Assembly (NCBI RefSeq): GCF_001577305.1
Contig: NZ_CP014518.1
Coordinates: 3,162,001 to 3,226,000 of the forward strand
Reading direction: 5' to 3'
Origin: Sinomonas atrocyanea
GTDB lineage: Bacteria > Actinomycetota > Actinomycetes > Actinomycetales > Micrococcaceae
Length of the DNA: 64,000 nucleotides
Of this stretch, positions 52,005 to 60,887 are shown in pieces (the first letter of the stretch is position 1; each line of letters starts with the position of its first letter). The notes below the pieces were generated by a model. The model did not search any database. It worked only from the letters and a program-made list of their open reading frames with translations, and was not told the origin of the DNA. A program made the translations under genes and the position numbers.

Positions 52005-53639
52005 TCACGGTATGGCGTCCGGGGTAGCTGGGCCTATGGGAAGGATCGGGGAGCCGAAGTCAGTGATCGTGTAGCGGCCGCATCGGATGGTGCTGGACGG
52101 GGCGGTCTGGGCCACGGGAGGCAGGACGAACTGGGTGGCCTCCGAGTCGGTCAGCACGAAGGACACCCGTACGCTCGAGTAGTCCGCCCGGTCGGTGAGC
52201 CACGGGTACTCTCCGAAGTGGCTGTCCACCTGGACGAGCTGGCCAGGCTCGGGAAGGAAGGCCTTGGGGGCACGGATGGCCCAGAACCTTCCCGCACCGA
52301 TCTCATGGCTTGCGCTCACCCAGGTGCCGACGCAGCGGACATCAGGATCGACGACCGCGGTCGACCGGCTCAGCGCTACCGTCGCCGCTGCCGAGGCACC
52401 CAGGCAAGCGACGACGACGCCCACGAGAAGGCCCTTGACCGTCCCCTTGGGAAGGCGTCGGATCAGCGCCGAACCGTGCGCGAAGAGCCTTGGTGCCAAC
52501 ACCAGAGTGCACACGGGAGCGAAATACATCGGCTGAAGGTATCGGATCCAGAATTGGCCCAGCACGACCACTCCGCCGAGGACCGCCAACGGCGCCACCC
52601 ATCCCAGTCCGCTGATGAGAGCGGCGCCAGCATCACGCACCGCGAGGGACCTGCGGAAGACGATCGCGGAGATGAGGATCAGAGAGACGATGAGTGTCAG
52701 CCACACCGCTCCCGCGATGGTCGACGCCCGCTCTGCCAGCATGACTGGGTAGAAGATGGCGGTGAGCCCGGCCACCCCCGGCTTGGCGTATGAGGGGCCG
52801 TCCTTGAGGATGAGGGACGCGAAGAGGATTCTTGCCAGAAGACCAAGCCCACTGCCGGCGGCCAAGAGCACGCCGACAAACGCAAATCGGCGCCAGCTGA
52901 TCACTCGCCGCCACGCGATGAGCCCGAGCACGACAGCGACTGGGAGCACCTCCCACGCCAGGAACAGGGGGTTCGTCAAACTCGAGAGCGCGCCGACGCC
53001 CACGAGAGCCAGCTCGAGCCAACGCCAACGGCTCCGAGCTCCGGGCGCGACGAGTCGTGCAGCGAGCCCCGTCGTGGCGACCGAGGCGAGCAGCGTCATG
53101 CTGTAGTACGTCGTGGTCGCGAGAAGCGATGCGAGCTCGAAGGTATTGCGGCCAGGGGAGTCCTCCAGGAGCGCCAGGCCCGTGGCCGTCCCGAAGGCGG
53201 CAAGCGCACCCACGACCCGGTGGACTCGCGGCCGGTCGTGCTGGACGACACCGCTCACGAATCTGAGCACTCCGTAGAACAGGGTCAGGTTGACGGCTGC
53301 GTTGAGCGCGAAGGTGGCCTTGATCCCGAGCCCCAGCGCGGAGAGGGCGAAGTACAGCCCCATCTCTGGGATGAACAGCACAGCCGAGAGGGCCCAATCC
53401 TGCGGCTGCCCCGACTGGATCGACCCGCGAACGAGCGCTGGCAGCACCGAGTCTCCGTCGTAGTACAGCATCGACGACCGGTCGGTGGCATCGATGTGCC
53501 ACACAGTCAGCAGCGCGAACGCGACCGCCACCATCAGACCGATGCACTCGGCGACTCCACCGCGCACGGCGGCCCGGGAAGGGCCTTCGGTCCGGACGCC
53601 CACGGCGCCCCTGGGCTTCGGCCACGTCAGGCTGATCAT
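52005..53639 (-). CDS. Polytopic membrane protein, GT-C-like
   Basis: A 544-residue protein with about eleven hydrophobic segments. The first outer loop contains LYYDGDSVLPALVRG, with an acidic pair placed as in GT-C sugar transferases, and a C-terminal extracellular part of about 110 residues. I do not recognise the exact family. The ATG at 53637-53639 follows GGGGGATGGA; an ATG at 53705 would add 22 poor residues. Alternatives are a flippase-like or purely structural protein. Its relation to the nearby tad2 locus is unknown. Confidence 0.7.
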   Translation of the reverse strand: MISLTWPKPRGAVGVRTEGPSRAAVRGGVAECIGLMVAVAFALLTVWHIDATDRSSMLYYDGDSVLPALVRGSIQSGQPQDWALSAVLFIPEMGLYFALSALGLGIKATFALNAAVNLTLFYGVLRFVSGVVQHDRPRVHRVVGALAAFGTATGLALLEDSPGRNTFELASLLATTTYYSMTLLASVATTGLAARLVAPGARSRWRWLELALVGVGALSSLTNPLFLAWEVLPVAVVLGLIAWRRVISWRRFAFVGVLLAAGSGLGLLARILFASLILKDGPSYAKPGVAGLTAIFYPVMLAERASTIAGAVWLTLIVSLILISAIVFRRSLAVRDAGAALISGLGWVAPLAVLGGVVVLGQFWIRYLQPMYFAPVCTLVLAPRLFAHGSALIRRLPKGTVKGLLVGVVVACLGASAAATVALSRSTAVVDPDVRCVGTWVSASHEIGAGRFWAIRAPKAFLPEPGQLVQVDSHFGEYPWLTDRADYSSVRVSFVLTDSEATQFVLPPVAQTAPSSTIRCGRYTITDFGSPILPIGPATPDAIP

Positions 53640-53850
53640 TCCATCCCCCGATTCAACACGTCCGGATGCCCGGGAGGGGGCCGGCACTGTTACTGGAGCG
53701 ATCATTCCAAGGGAAGAGGGGCCGGGAGCCGATCCGCTGGGAATCCTTGGGCATTGCTTGGCAGAATCTCGGACGCCAACCCGTTGCCCTGTTCCTTCAG
53801 GAGTGGACAGCCCGGGGGGCTCCCGCCCTCGTCCGCCACGAACACCGCGA

Positions 53851-54182
53851 CGGTACGCTCGGGCCGCCTACCTCGCGCTAGCCCAGCGGTCCACCGTCCC
53901 CGGAGTCCGCAGCTTCATGCAGGCGGTGGTGCAGGCAGACGCCTACGGCATCGCCATCTCCCACGTGCTCCGGCTCCAGGCTGTTCTTCATCTTCCCCGC
54001 GAACCCGGGGCGTCGAGGTTTGCGCGCGGCGTCGTGCGGCTGTGGCCGCAGCGGCGCGAGCGGCTCGCCGCGGGCGGCGATGGCTCTGCTGCCTCAGGCG
54101 CTCGCCTGCGGCGACGTCACCATCGCCGTCCTGGCGCGGGGGTTCCCCGCCGAAGTGGCAGGCGCGGCTACCGCCGCTGGCT
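53851..54182 (+). pseudogene. Decayed tadC-HPt fragment
   Basis: From about 53851 the plus strand encodes RAAYLALAQRSTVPGVRSFM and then QAVVQADAYGIAISHVLRLQA, which matches TadC2 (SRREAYLGLAERTTAAEVRS, then FVQAVVQADAYGIAIARVLH). A shifted frame next gives LFFIFP, as in TadC2, and then FARGVVRLWPQRRERLAA, which matches FSRAFVRLWPRRRDSLIAAL of the tad2 HPt-like protein. The end is frameshifted and cut by the response regulator gene. TadC start, middle and the tail after LFFIFP are missing. It is a rearranged duplicate of the tadC2-HPt junction in opposite orientation. Confidence 0.75.
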
Positions 54183-55052
54183 TCAGTCGCTCGTCGGCCG
54201 CAGCCGGTAGCCCACGCCCCTGACCGTCACGAGCCAGCGCGGCGCGCGCGGGTCATCGCCGAGCTTGCGGCGCAGGTTGCCGATGTGGACCTCGACCGCG
54301 CGTTCGTCCGCCTCGCTCACGTACGCGTCGTCGCGGAACCGGTCGCCGCGCGCCACGCGCACGAGATCCGCCCGCGTCAGCACCCGGCCGGCCCCGCGCA
54401 GGAGCGCCTGCAGCAGGTCGAACTCGCTGCGCGTGAGTTCGAGCTCCGCCCCCGCCACGGACGCTGTGCGGGTATGCGGGTCCAGGGCGAGGGCGCCGTT
54501 GCGCAGCAGCACCCAGTCGCCGTGCTGGGGCGGTGTCGGCGCGGGATATGGCCGTGCCGGCTCCGGCTGCCGCGGCGCCTGCTCGGACCGGGGCATCAAA
54601 CCGTGCGCGTGCGTCTGCGGCGGCCGAGGGGCCGCAGACATGATGCCCGCCGTGCCCGCCACATGCCCCGCAATATGACCCACGCGCGGCCGGCGCAGCA
54701 TGGCGCCAATCCGGGCGCGCAGCTCGCGCGGACGGAACGGCTTGGTGAGGTAATCGTCCGCCCCGGACTGGAGCGCGAAGAGGGCGTCCGGCTCCTCGTC
54801 CCGTCCGGAGACCATCACCACGTAGGCATCGCTGGCCCCCCGGATCCGCCGGAGGACCTCGAAGCCGTCGATGTCCGGCAGCCCGACGTCGAGCGTCACC
54901 ACCGTGGGGTGCTCGGTGCGTGCCAATTCCGCACCCTCTCGCCCCGTCGACGCTGTCCGCACGTCGAAGCCGGCGTGCCCCAACACGGCCTCGAGGAGGC
55001 CGCGCACATCTTCGTCATCCTCCACGACCAACGCAATACCCAGACCGTTCAC
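54183..55052 (-). CDS. OmpR/PhoB-family response regulator
   Basis: A 289-residue regulator. Receiver domain: acidic pair at 12-13 (VVEDDEDV), phospho-acceptor Asp55 (VVTLDVGLPDIDGFEVL), and the signature Lys in DDYLTKPFRPREL. A roughly 60-residue Pro/His/Gly-rich linker leads to an OmpR-type winged helix (ELTRSEFDLLQALLRGAGRVLTRADLV, VEVHIGNLRRKLGDDPRAPRWLVTVRGVGYRL). A GTG start with GGAGGG upstream. It is divergent from a histidine kinase gene, its probable partner. Confidence 0.92.
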   Translation of the reverse strand: MNGLGIALVVEDDEDVRGLLEAVLGHAGFDVRTASTGREGAELARTEHPTVVTLDVGLPDIDGFEVLRRIRGASDAYVVMVSGRDEEPDALFALQSGADDYLTKPFRPRELRARIGAMLRRPRVGHIAGHVAGTAGIMSAAPRPPQTHAHGLMPRSEQAPRQPEPARPYPAPTPPQHGDWVLLRNGALALDPHTRTASVAGAELELTRSEFDLLQALLRGAGRVLTRADLVRVARGDRFRDDAYVSEADERAVEVHIGNLRRKLGDDPRAPRWLVTVRGVGYRLRPTSD

Positions 55053-55175
55053 AGTGACCCTCCATACGACCGGGAAGCGACACGGCCTGTCATTGAGACC
55101 ATGTCCTTATGTCACAGTATCCGCTATGCGTGATAAACAAGTGAAGGGGGCCGTCTCACGTATCGGGGAGTGAAC

Positions 55176-56834
55176 GTGTCTGTCAAGGAGCTGGCCACCG
55201 CCAGCCGGGTCCTCCGCTACGTGGACCGGGCCGGGGCACGCACGCGAGTGGTCCTCTGCCAGCTGCCGCTTTCCGTGGCCGTGGCCGTCATTGCCGTCGC
55301 CGCGCCTACTGCCTGGGCGGACGCGGCGGCAGCGCCCCTGTTCGCCGCGGGCATCCTCGCCCAGATGGCGGCCGCGCTGGTGTCGCTGCTCCTGCCGTGG
55401 GAGCAGCTGGACGCCGCGGCAGCGCTCTGGGTCCCGGTCCTCGACCTCGTCTCCGTGTGGCTCCTGCGCAACGGCGGGCCGCACGGAGCGCTCACCGGAA
55501 CCGGCGCCCTCGCCGTGTTCCCCGTCATCTGGATTGCCGGCTCGACGCTCTCGGCCCGCATCGCCCTGCCCACGGCGTTGTTCGGGCCCCTCCTCATCAC
55601 CCTGCCCACGCTGCTCACGCCCGGGGCAGCAGGCCATCCCGTGTTCAGCGATGCCCTGCTCCTGCCGCCCCTCATGCTCACGGTCGCGGTCGCGATCCGG
55701 GCCGCCGGGGCGGGCCTGCGCCTGCAGGAGCGTGCACTGCGCGCGCACCAGGCCAAGCTCAAGGAGCTGCTCGAGGAGGCCGTGGAGAAGGAGGCGCTCC
55801 TGGCCACGATCCTCGACGCCGCGAGCGTGGGGATCGTCGCCGTGGACCCGGGCGGGCGGCCCGTGCGCTGGAACGAGGCGTTCCGCTCCCTGCTCGAGGG
55901 CGTGGGCTGGGAGTCGCCGGCGGACTTCGACATTGCCGACCGCGCCTTCCCCGTGTTCACGAAGGACCGCCGCGCACGCGTCGAGCCGGACCGCCGCGTC
56001 CTCCACCGGGCTGCCCGTGGCGAGTCGATCGACGGTGAGATGGTGTGGCTCGGCTGGGGACCGCGCGCCCGGGCGCTGCAGGTGGTGGCGCGGCCCGTCG
56101 ACGGCGACCGCGGGGGCGCGGTGGTCTCCTACACCGACGTAACCCAGCTGGCCCAGACGGCCGAGGACAAGGCCGAGCTCGTGCGCACCGTCGCCCACGA
56201 GTTCCGATCCCCGCTCACGTCCGTGCTCGGCAACCTCGACCTCGCGCTCGAGGCCGAGCTGCCGGCCGCGGCGCGGTCGCGACTTGAGGTCGCCCAGGGC
56301 AACGCCGAGCGCCTCATCGAGCTCGCCCGCGACCTCATGGCCTCCTCCGAGGTCACCCTCCCGATCAGGCCCGCCCGGATCGACCTCTCTGCGGTGCTCG
56401 CCGCCCGCGCCGAGGCTGTGCAGACGGCAGCCGACGCCGCGCAGGTGCGGCTCGTCGTCGACCTCCCCCCGCAGCTGTGGGTGCAGGCGGACCCGCTGCG
56501 CATCGGGCAGGCGGCCGACAACCTGCTCTCGAACGCGGTGAAGTACTCCCCCGACGGCGGGGTGGTCACCCTGTGCGCCGCGGAGGCGTGCGGCTGGGTG
56601 CGGGTCGAGGTCGCGGACACCGGCATCGGGATCTCGGCCGAGGACCGTCCGCACATCTTCGACCGGTTCTTCCGCACCGACGCCGCCCGTGGCCTCGACA
56701 TCCCTGGCGTGGGACTCGGGCTCTCCTTCACGCGGATGGTCGCCGAGCGCCACGGCGGCCGGCTCGAGGTCGAGAGCGAGCCGGGCACGGGCAGCGTGTT
56801 CTCCCTCGTCCTCCCGACGGCCGGCCCCAGCTAG
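55176..56834 (+). CDS. Membrane sensor histidine kinase
   Basis: A 552-residue kinase. Six hydrophobic segments in the first 190 residues form the input domain. A PAS-like domain follows (LLATILDAASVGIVAVDPGGRPVRWNEAF), then the H-box AHEFRSPLTSVLGN with His at about 341, the N-box DNLLSNAVKYSPDGG, and G-boxes DTGIGIS and GVGLGLSF. The GTG at 55176 is preferred over GTG 55170 because GGGGAG sits 5 bases before it. Pairs with the divergent response regulator; the 123-bp spacer would hold both promoters. The signal is unknown. Confidence 0.92.
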   Translation: MSVKELATASRVLRYVDRAGARTRVVLCQLPLSVAVAVIAVAAPTAWADAAAAPLFAAGILAQMAAALVSLLLPWEQLDAAAALWVPVLDLVSVWLLRNGGPHGALTGTGALAVFPVIWIAGSTLSARIALPTALFGPLLITLPTLLTPGAAGHPVFSDALLLPPLMLTVAVAIRAAGAGLRLQERALRAHQAKLKELLEEAVEKEALLATILDAASVGIVAVDPGGRPVRWNEAFRSLLEGVGWESPADFDIADRAFPVFTKDRRARVEPDRRVLHRAARGESIDGEMVWLGWGPRARALQVVARPVDGDRGGAVVSYTDVTQLAQTAEDKAELVRTVAHEFRSPLTSVLGNLDLALEAELPAAARSRLEVAQGNAERLIELARDLMASSEVTLPIRPARIDLSAVLAARAEAVQTAADAAQVRLVVDLPPQLWVQADPLRIGQAADNLLSNAVKYSPDGGVVTLCAAEACGWVRVEVADTGIGISAEDRPHIFDRFFRTDAARGLDIPGVGLGLSFTRMVAERHGGRLEVESEPGTGSVFSLVLPTAGPS

Positions 56835-56875
56835 GGCCCCTTTCACCGTTACAGAGGACGGAGCCCGGACGACGA

Positions 56876-56915
56876 GAAGGGCCCCCGTTCCCTGGAGGGG
56901 GAACGGGGGCCCTTC
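56876..56915. terminator. Hairpin terminator between kinase gene and rplQ
   Basis: GAAGGGCCCCCGTTCCC pairs with GGGAACGGGGGCCCTTC (17 bp, perfect) around a 6-base loop. The flanking genes converge. Confidence 0.88.
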
Positions 56916-56957
56916 GCAGATCAGGCGTCCCGACGGTGCGGGACGGCCGGGAGCCGA

Positions 56958-57539
56958 CTACTTGGCGTCGTCGGCCTTCTCCTCGGCGGGAGCCTCAGCG
57001 GCGTCCTCGGCCCGAGCCTCGGTGACCTCAGCCTCGGCGGGAGCCTCAGCGACGGTCTCCTCGGCAGCGGTCTCCTCGGCCGGAGCCTCGACGGTGGCCT
57101 CCGCCTTCGGCGCGCTCTTCTCGGCGGCCTTCTCGGCCTCCTTCACCACAGCCTGCTTCGCCGAGACCGGCTCGAGCACGAGCTCGATGACAGCCATGGG
57201 GGCGTTGTCGCCCTTGCGGTTGCCGATCTTGGTGATGCGGGTGTAGCCACCGTTGCGCTCCGACAGCTGCGGGGCGATCTCGGTGAAGAGCTCGTGGATG
57301 ATGCCCTTGTTGGTGTTCGTGCGCGCCGAGATGGCGGCCTGGACACGGCGGCGCGAGGCGAGGTCGCCGCGCTTCGCGAACGTGATGAGGCGCTCGGCAA
57401 CCGGGCGGAGGCGCTTGGCCTTCGTCACGGTCGTGGTGATGCGCTTGTGCTCGAAGAGCGCAGCGGCGAGGTTGTTGAGCATGAGGCGCTCGTGCGCCGG
57501 GCCACCGCCCAGACGCGGACCCTTGGTGGGTGCAGGCAT
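56958..57539 (-). CDS. rplQ: 50S ribosomal protein L17
   Basis: A 193-residue L17. The core [51 protein letters not shown] is standard; the C-terminal 70 residues are a Glu/Ala-rich acidic tail typical of Actinobacteria. It is the last gene of the infA-rplQ run, followed by a terminator. Confidence 0.96.
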   Translation of the reverse strand: MPAPTKGPRLGGGPAHERLMLNNLAAALFEHKRITTTVTKAKRLRPVAERLITFAKRGDLASRRRVQAAISARTNTNKGIIHELFTEIAPQLSERNGGYTRITKIGNRKGDNAPMAVIELVLEPVSAKQAVVKEAEKAAEKSAPKAEATVEAPAEETAAEETVAEAPAEAEVTEARAEDAAEAPAEEKADDAK

Positions 57540-57597
57540 TGTCGTTTCTCCTGTTGTGGACCGCTACCGGCTCTCACCGGCGGCGGGCAAGTTCTTC

Positions 57598-58608
57598 TTA
57601 GAGCTCGTCGTCGCTGTAAGCGGCTTCGTCCTCGTCGGCGGCAGCGCGCGCAGCGAGGGGATCGAACCCGACCGGCGAGTCCTTGAGCGAGAGGCCCAGC
57701 TCGAGGAGCTTGGCCTTGACCTCGTCGATCGACTTGGCACCGAAGTTGCGGATGTCCATCAGGTCCGCCTCGGAACGGGCCACGAGCTCGCCCACCGTGT
57801 GGATGCCCTCGCGCTTGAGGCAGTTGTACGAACGGACGGTGAGGTCCAGGTCCTCGATCGGCAGGGCCATGTCCGCAGCGAGCGCGGCGTCCGTCGGGGA
57901 CGGGCCGATCTCGATGCCCTCGGCGGCGGTGTTCAGCTCGCGGGCGAGGCCGAACAGCTCCACGAGCGTGGTGCCGGCCGACGCGACGGCGTCGCGCGGC
58001 TTGATGGCCGGCTTCGTCTCCACATCGACGATGAGCTTGTCGAAGTCGGTGCGCTGCTCGACACGGGTCGCCTCGACGCGGAAGGTCACCTTCAGCACCG
58101 GGGAGTAGATCGAGTCGACCGGGATGCGGCCGATCTCCGCGTCCGCGGACTTGTTCTGCGCCGCGGAGACGTACCCGCGGCCGCGCTCGATGGTCAGCTC
58201 GAGCTCGAACTTGCCCTTGGAGTTCAGGGTGGCGATGTGCAGATCCGGGTTGTGGATCTCCACGCCGGCCGGCGGGGCGATGTCCGCGGCCGTCACGACG
58301 CCGGGGCCCTGCTTGCGCAGGTACGCGACGACGGGCTCGTCCTGGTCGGAGGAGATCGAGAGGCTCTTCAGGTTGAGGATGATCTCGGTGACATCCTCCT
58401 TGACCCCCTCAACCGTGGTGAATTCGTGCAGCACGCCGTCAATCCGGATGCTGGTGACGGCAGCCCCGGGGATCGAGGACAGCAGGGTGCGGCGCAGCGA
58501 GTTGCCGAGGGTGTAGCCGAAGCCCGGCTCCAGCGGCTCGATGACGAAGCGGGAGCGGTTCTCGGATACTACTTCTTCAGACAGGGTGGGGCGCTGTGCA
58601 ATGAGCAC
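57598..58608 (-). CDS. rpoA: DNA-directed RNA polymerase subunit alpha
   Basis: A 336-residue alpha subunit: N-terminal assembly domain ([39 protein letters not shown]) and C-terminal domain that contacts promoters and activators ([48 protein letters not shown]). Length and ends are normal. It lies 58 bp upstream of rplQ. Confidence 0.97.
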   Translation of the reverse strand: MLIAQRPTLSEEVVSENRSRFVIEPLEPGFGYTLGNSLRRTLLSSIPGAAVTSIRIDGVLHEFTTVEGVKEDVTEIILNLKSLSISSDQDEPVVAYLRKQGPGVVTAADIAPPAGVEIHNPDLHIATLNSKGKFELELTIERGRGYVSAAQNKSADAEIGRIPVDSIYSPVLKVTFRVEATRVEQRTDFDKLIVDVETKPAIKPRDAVASAGTTLVELFGLARELNTAAEGIEIGPSPTDAALAADMALPIEDLDLTVRSYNCLKREGIHTVGELVARSEADLMDIRNFGAKSIDEVKAKLLELGLSLKDSPVGFDPLAARAAADEDEAAYSDDEL

Positions 58609-58705
58609 TGGGTTTTCCTTTCAGGAAGCATCCGCTATATGACGCAACACAGATGGATGGAAAAGGTCTGAACTAAGTAATGAAGCCGGGCGGAACAGGC
58701 CGCGG

Positions 58706-58762
58706 GAGGCGAGCCGCGCCGTCGTGCGTTGTCTGTGACGCACGACGGCGAGGGCTCGCCTC
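58706..58762 (-). terminator. Large hairpin between rpsK and rpoA
   Basis: GAGGCGAGCC / GGCTCGCCTC and GCCGTCGTGCGT / ACGCACGACGGC pair in one long stem with small internal loop. It sits in the 187-bp rpsK-rpoA spacer, where many Actinobacteria have rpsD. It may attenuate or separate transcripts. Confidence 0.7.
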
Positions 58763-58795
58763 GGGCGGACCGGCCCCGCCGGCCCCGAAACCCTG

Positions 58796-59200
58796 TTAGA
58801 CGCGGCGGCGCTTCGGCGGGCGGCAGCCGTTGTGCGCGCTCGGGGTCACGTCCTGGATGGACCCGACCTCGAGGCCAGCGGCCTGCAGCGCGCGGATGGC
58901 GGTCTCGCGGCCCGAACCCGGACCCTTCACGAAGACGTCGACCTTGCGGAGGCCGTGCTCCTGGGCACGCTTCGCGGCGGACTCGGCGGCCTGCTGCGCA
59001 GCGTACGGGGTGGACTTGCGCGAGCCCTTGAAGCCGACCTCACCGGCCGAAGCCCAGGAGATCACAGCACCGGACGGGTCCGTGATGGACACGATGGTGT
59101 TGTTGAAGGTGCTCTTGATGTGCGCCTGACCGAGCGCGATGTTCTTCTTGTCCTTGCGGCGCGGCTTGCGGACCGACGTCGCACGAGTCTTTGGGGGCAT
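58796..59200 (-). CDS. rpsK: 30S ribosomal protein S11
   Basis: A 134-residue S11 ([72 protein letters not shown]). Length and ends are standard. The start lies 36 bp after the rpsM stop. Confidence 0.97.
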   Translation of the reverse strand: MPPKTRATSVRKPRRKDKKNIALGQAHIKSTFNNTIVSITDPSGAVISWASAGEVGFKGSRKSTPYAAQQAAESAAKRAQEHGLRKVDVFVKGPGSGRETAIRALQAAGLEVGSIQDVTPSAHNGCRPPKRRRV

Positions 59201-59236
59201 GTAGCTTCTCCTACCTAAAGTTTTGGGTGACCGCTA

Positions 59237-59614
59237 TCAGCGGCCGGCCTTCTTCTTGCCTGCGACGGTGCGCTTCGGGCCCTTGCGGGTACGAGCGTTG
59301 GTCTTGGTGCGCTGGCCGCGGACCGGGAGGCCCCGGCGGTGGCGCAGACCCTCGTAGCTGCCGATCTCGACCTTGCGGCGGATGTCGGCGGCCACCTCGC
59401 GGCGGAGGTCACCCTCAACCTTGTAGTTGCCCTCGATGTAGTCACGCAGCTGGACCAGCTCAGCGTCCGTCAGGTCCTTGACCCGGACATCCGCGCTGAT
59501 GCCCGTGGCAGCGAGCGTTTCCTTCGCACGGGTGCGACCCACGCCGTAGATGTAAGTGAGCGCGATTTCCAGCCGCTTTTCGCGGGGAATGTCAACGCCA
59601 GCGAGACGAGCCAT
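59237..59614 (-). CDS. rpsM: 30S ribosomal protein S13
   Basis: A 125-residue S13 ([66 protein letters not shown]). The ATG at 59612-59614 is the universal start; AAGGAGAACCGCC lies upstream. Confidence 0.97.
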   Translation of the reverse strand: MARLAGVDIPREKRLEIALTYIYGVGRTRAKETLAATGISADVRVKDLTDAELVQLRDYIEGNYKVEGDLRREVAADIRRKVEIGSYEGLRHRRGLPVRGQRTKTNARTRKGPKRTVAGKKKAGR

Positions 59615-59799
59615 ATCGGCGGTTCTCCTTGTGCTATCCGGAGGTCGTAGGCAGGACACCCGCTCCGTTCTCGAGCGGCCCCAGCCTCCGGGCCGGGGGT
59701 CAGCTGTCCGGGCCCATTCGTCCCAGCGCAGCTTGTGCTGCCTTCTCTAGTTATTGCGTGGGCGTTGCCCGGCCTGATCCTCTCCCTCGCGGGAGGGGA

Positions 59800-59913
59800 T
59801 CAGCCCTGGCGCTGCTTGTGGCGCGGGTTCTCGCAGATCACCATGACCCGCCCATTGCGGCGGATCACCTTGCACTTGTCGCAGATCTGCTTGACGCTCG
59901 GCTTGACCTTCAT
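59800..59913 (-). CDS. rpmJ: 50S ribosomal protein L36
   Basis: A 37-residue protein: [20 protein letters not shown] then [17 protein letters not shown]. It has the zinc-binding Cys-x2-Cys and Cys-x4-His set of the standard L36, so it is the zinc-type form. Too short for common ORF cut-offs. Confidence 0.95.
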   Translation of the reverse strand: MKVKPSVKQICDKCKVIRRNGRVMVICENPRHKQRQG

Positions 59914-59980
59914 GGCTGTGTCCTTTGCGTGTTCTGCAGGTGGTCAGCATTGACGCCCGGGTGCCCCCGGGCGCGGCTGC

Positions 59981-60202
59981 TTACTTGTAGCGGTAGACGA
60001 TCCGGCCGCGAGTCAGGTCGTACGGGCTGAGCTCCACCACGACGCGGTCCTCAGGGAGGATGCGGATGTAGTGCTGGCGCATCTTGCCAGAGATGTGAGC
60101 GAGTACGACGTGCTTGTTCGTCAGCTCAACGCGGAACATTGCGTTGGGCAGCGCTTCAGTCACGACGCCCTCGATCTCGATGACACCGTCCTTCTTGGCC
60201 AT
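59981..60202 (-). CDS. infA: Translation initiation factor IF-1
   Basis: A 73-residue IF-1 ([71 protein letters not shown]), full length. It is the first gene of the ribosomal run; the promoter must lie in 60203-60529. Confidence 0.97.
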   Translation of the reverse strand: MAKKDGVIEIEGVVTEALPNAMFRVELTNKHVVLAHISGKMRQHYIRILPEDRVVVELSPYDLTRGRIVYRYK

Positions 60203-60529
60203 AGCCTCCGCTAACTTTCTCTGCCGCCGGGCGCACGGAGCTCCCCGGCGGACGTGTATGGTTTGACGACTGGCTTCCCGCACGCCCCAAATGGGCATGG
60301 AAGGGCCGACAGCCAACACACAACTGTACGCCACGTGGGCGCGGAAGTTAAATCCGCCCATGGTACACGCCGTGCCGTTCCCCGGCTCCGTAGGCCCGGG
60401 GCGCCCTCCCCCACCTGCGCTCCTCCCCACCCTTGGGTGCAGTGCTCCCCACCTTTGGGTGCACTGCTCTCCAGCAATCCGAGCAGGGCGGCCCGGCACC
60501 AGGCCAGCGCGGTCCGCCACCATCGGTGC
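60203..60529. other. 327-bp intergenic region upstream of infA
   Basis: Holds the infA promoter (minus strand). The visible feature is a 22-bp tandem direct repeat at 60425-60468. No gene is recognised; the open frames are GC-driven. Confidence 0.6.
60425..60468. repeat. Two-copy 22-bp tandem repeat
   Basis: CCCCACCCTTGGGTGCAGTG(CT) at 60425-60446 is followed directly by CCCCACCTTTGGGTGCACTG(CT) at 60447-60468; 20 of 22 bases match. It lies between infA and the decayed DUF559 gene. Confidence 0.8.
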
Positions 60530-60879
60530 ATGGACCGGGTACTGAAGGCCCTTCGGGAGAACGACGGGGCGGCGCGCCGCTCGGAGCTGCTGGCGGCGGG
60601 CGTGACCCAGCACGATCTCGTGTCGGCCATCCGGACAGGAGCAGTGCTCCGACCCACATCGTGGAGCGGTGCCTCGATCTTGAGATCGATGGGAAGACGC
60701 ACCAGCAGCCCGAGAGCCGGTACAGCGACTACCTGCGGGACGGGGCAGCCCAGGCCCGCGGCTTTGCCGCCCTGCGGGTCAGCTACGCCGACGTGGTCCA
60801 CCGGACGGCACAGATGGTGCGCCGCGTGGGCGCTGCCGTCTCGGGCCGCCTGGGCCAGGGCAGCCTCCCCGTCTACTGA
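60530..60879 (+). pseudogene. Decayed DUF559/AbiEi-like gene
   Basis: From ATG 60530 the frame reads [20 protein letters not shown] and [25 protein letters not shown], the N-terminal helix-turn-helix of DUF559 proteins. Another frame then gives [20 protein letters not shown] and [28 protein letters not shown] up to a stop at 60879, the C-terminal nuclease-like domain (compare VIVEIDGHAFHADRAAF in 15831-16661). About 170 middle residues are missing and the frame is shifted, so the gene is not functional. Confidence 0.8.
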
Positions 60880-60887
60880 CGTGCCGC

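Noticed and set aside
53666..53881. 71-codon plus-strand frame with IRWESLGIAWQNLGRQP, faintly like an ABC permease N-terminus
   Set aside because: Too short and weak to call; may be debris next to the tadC fragment.
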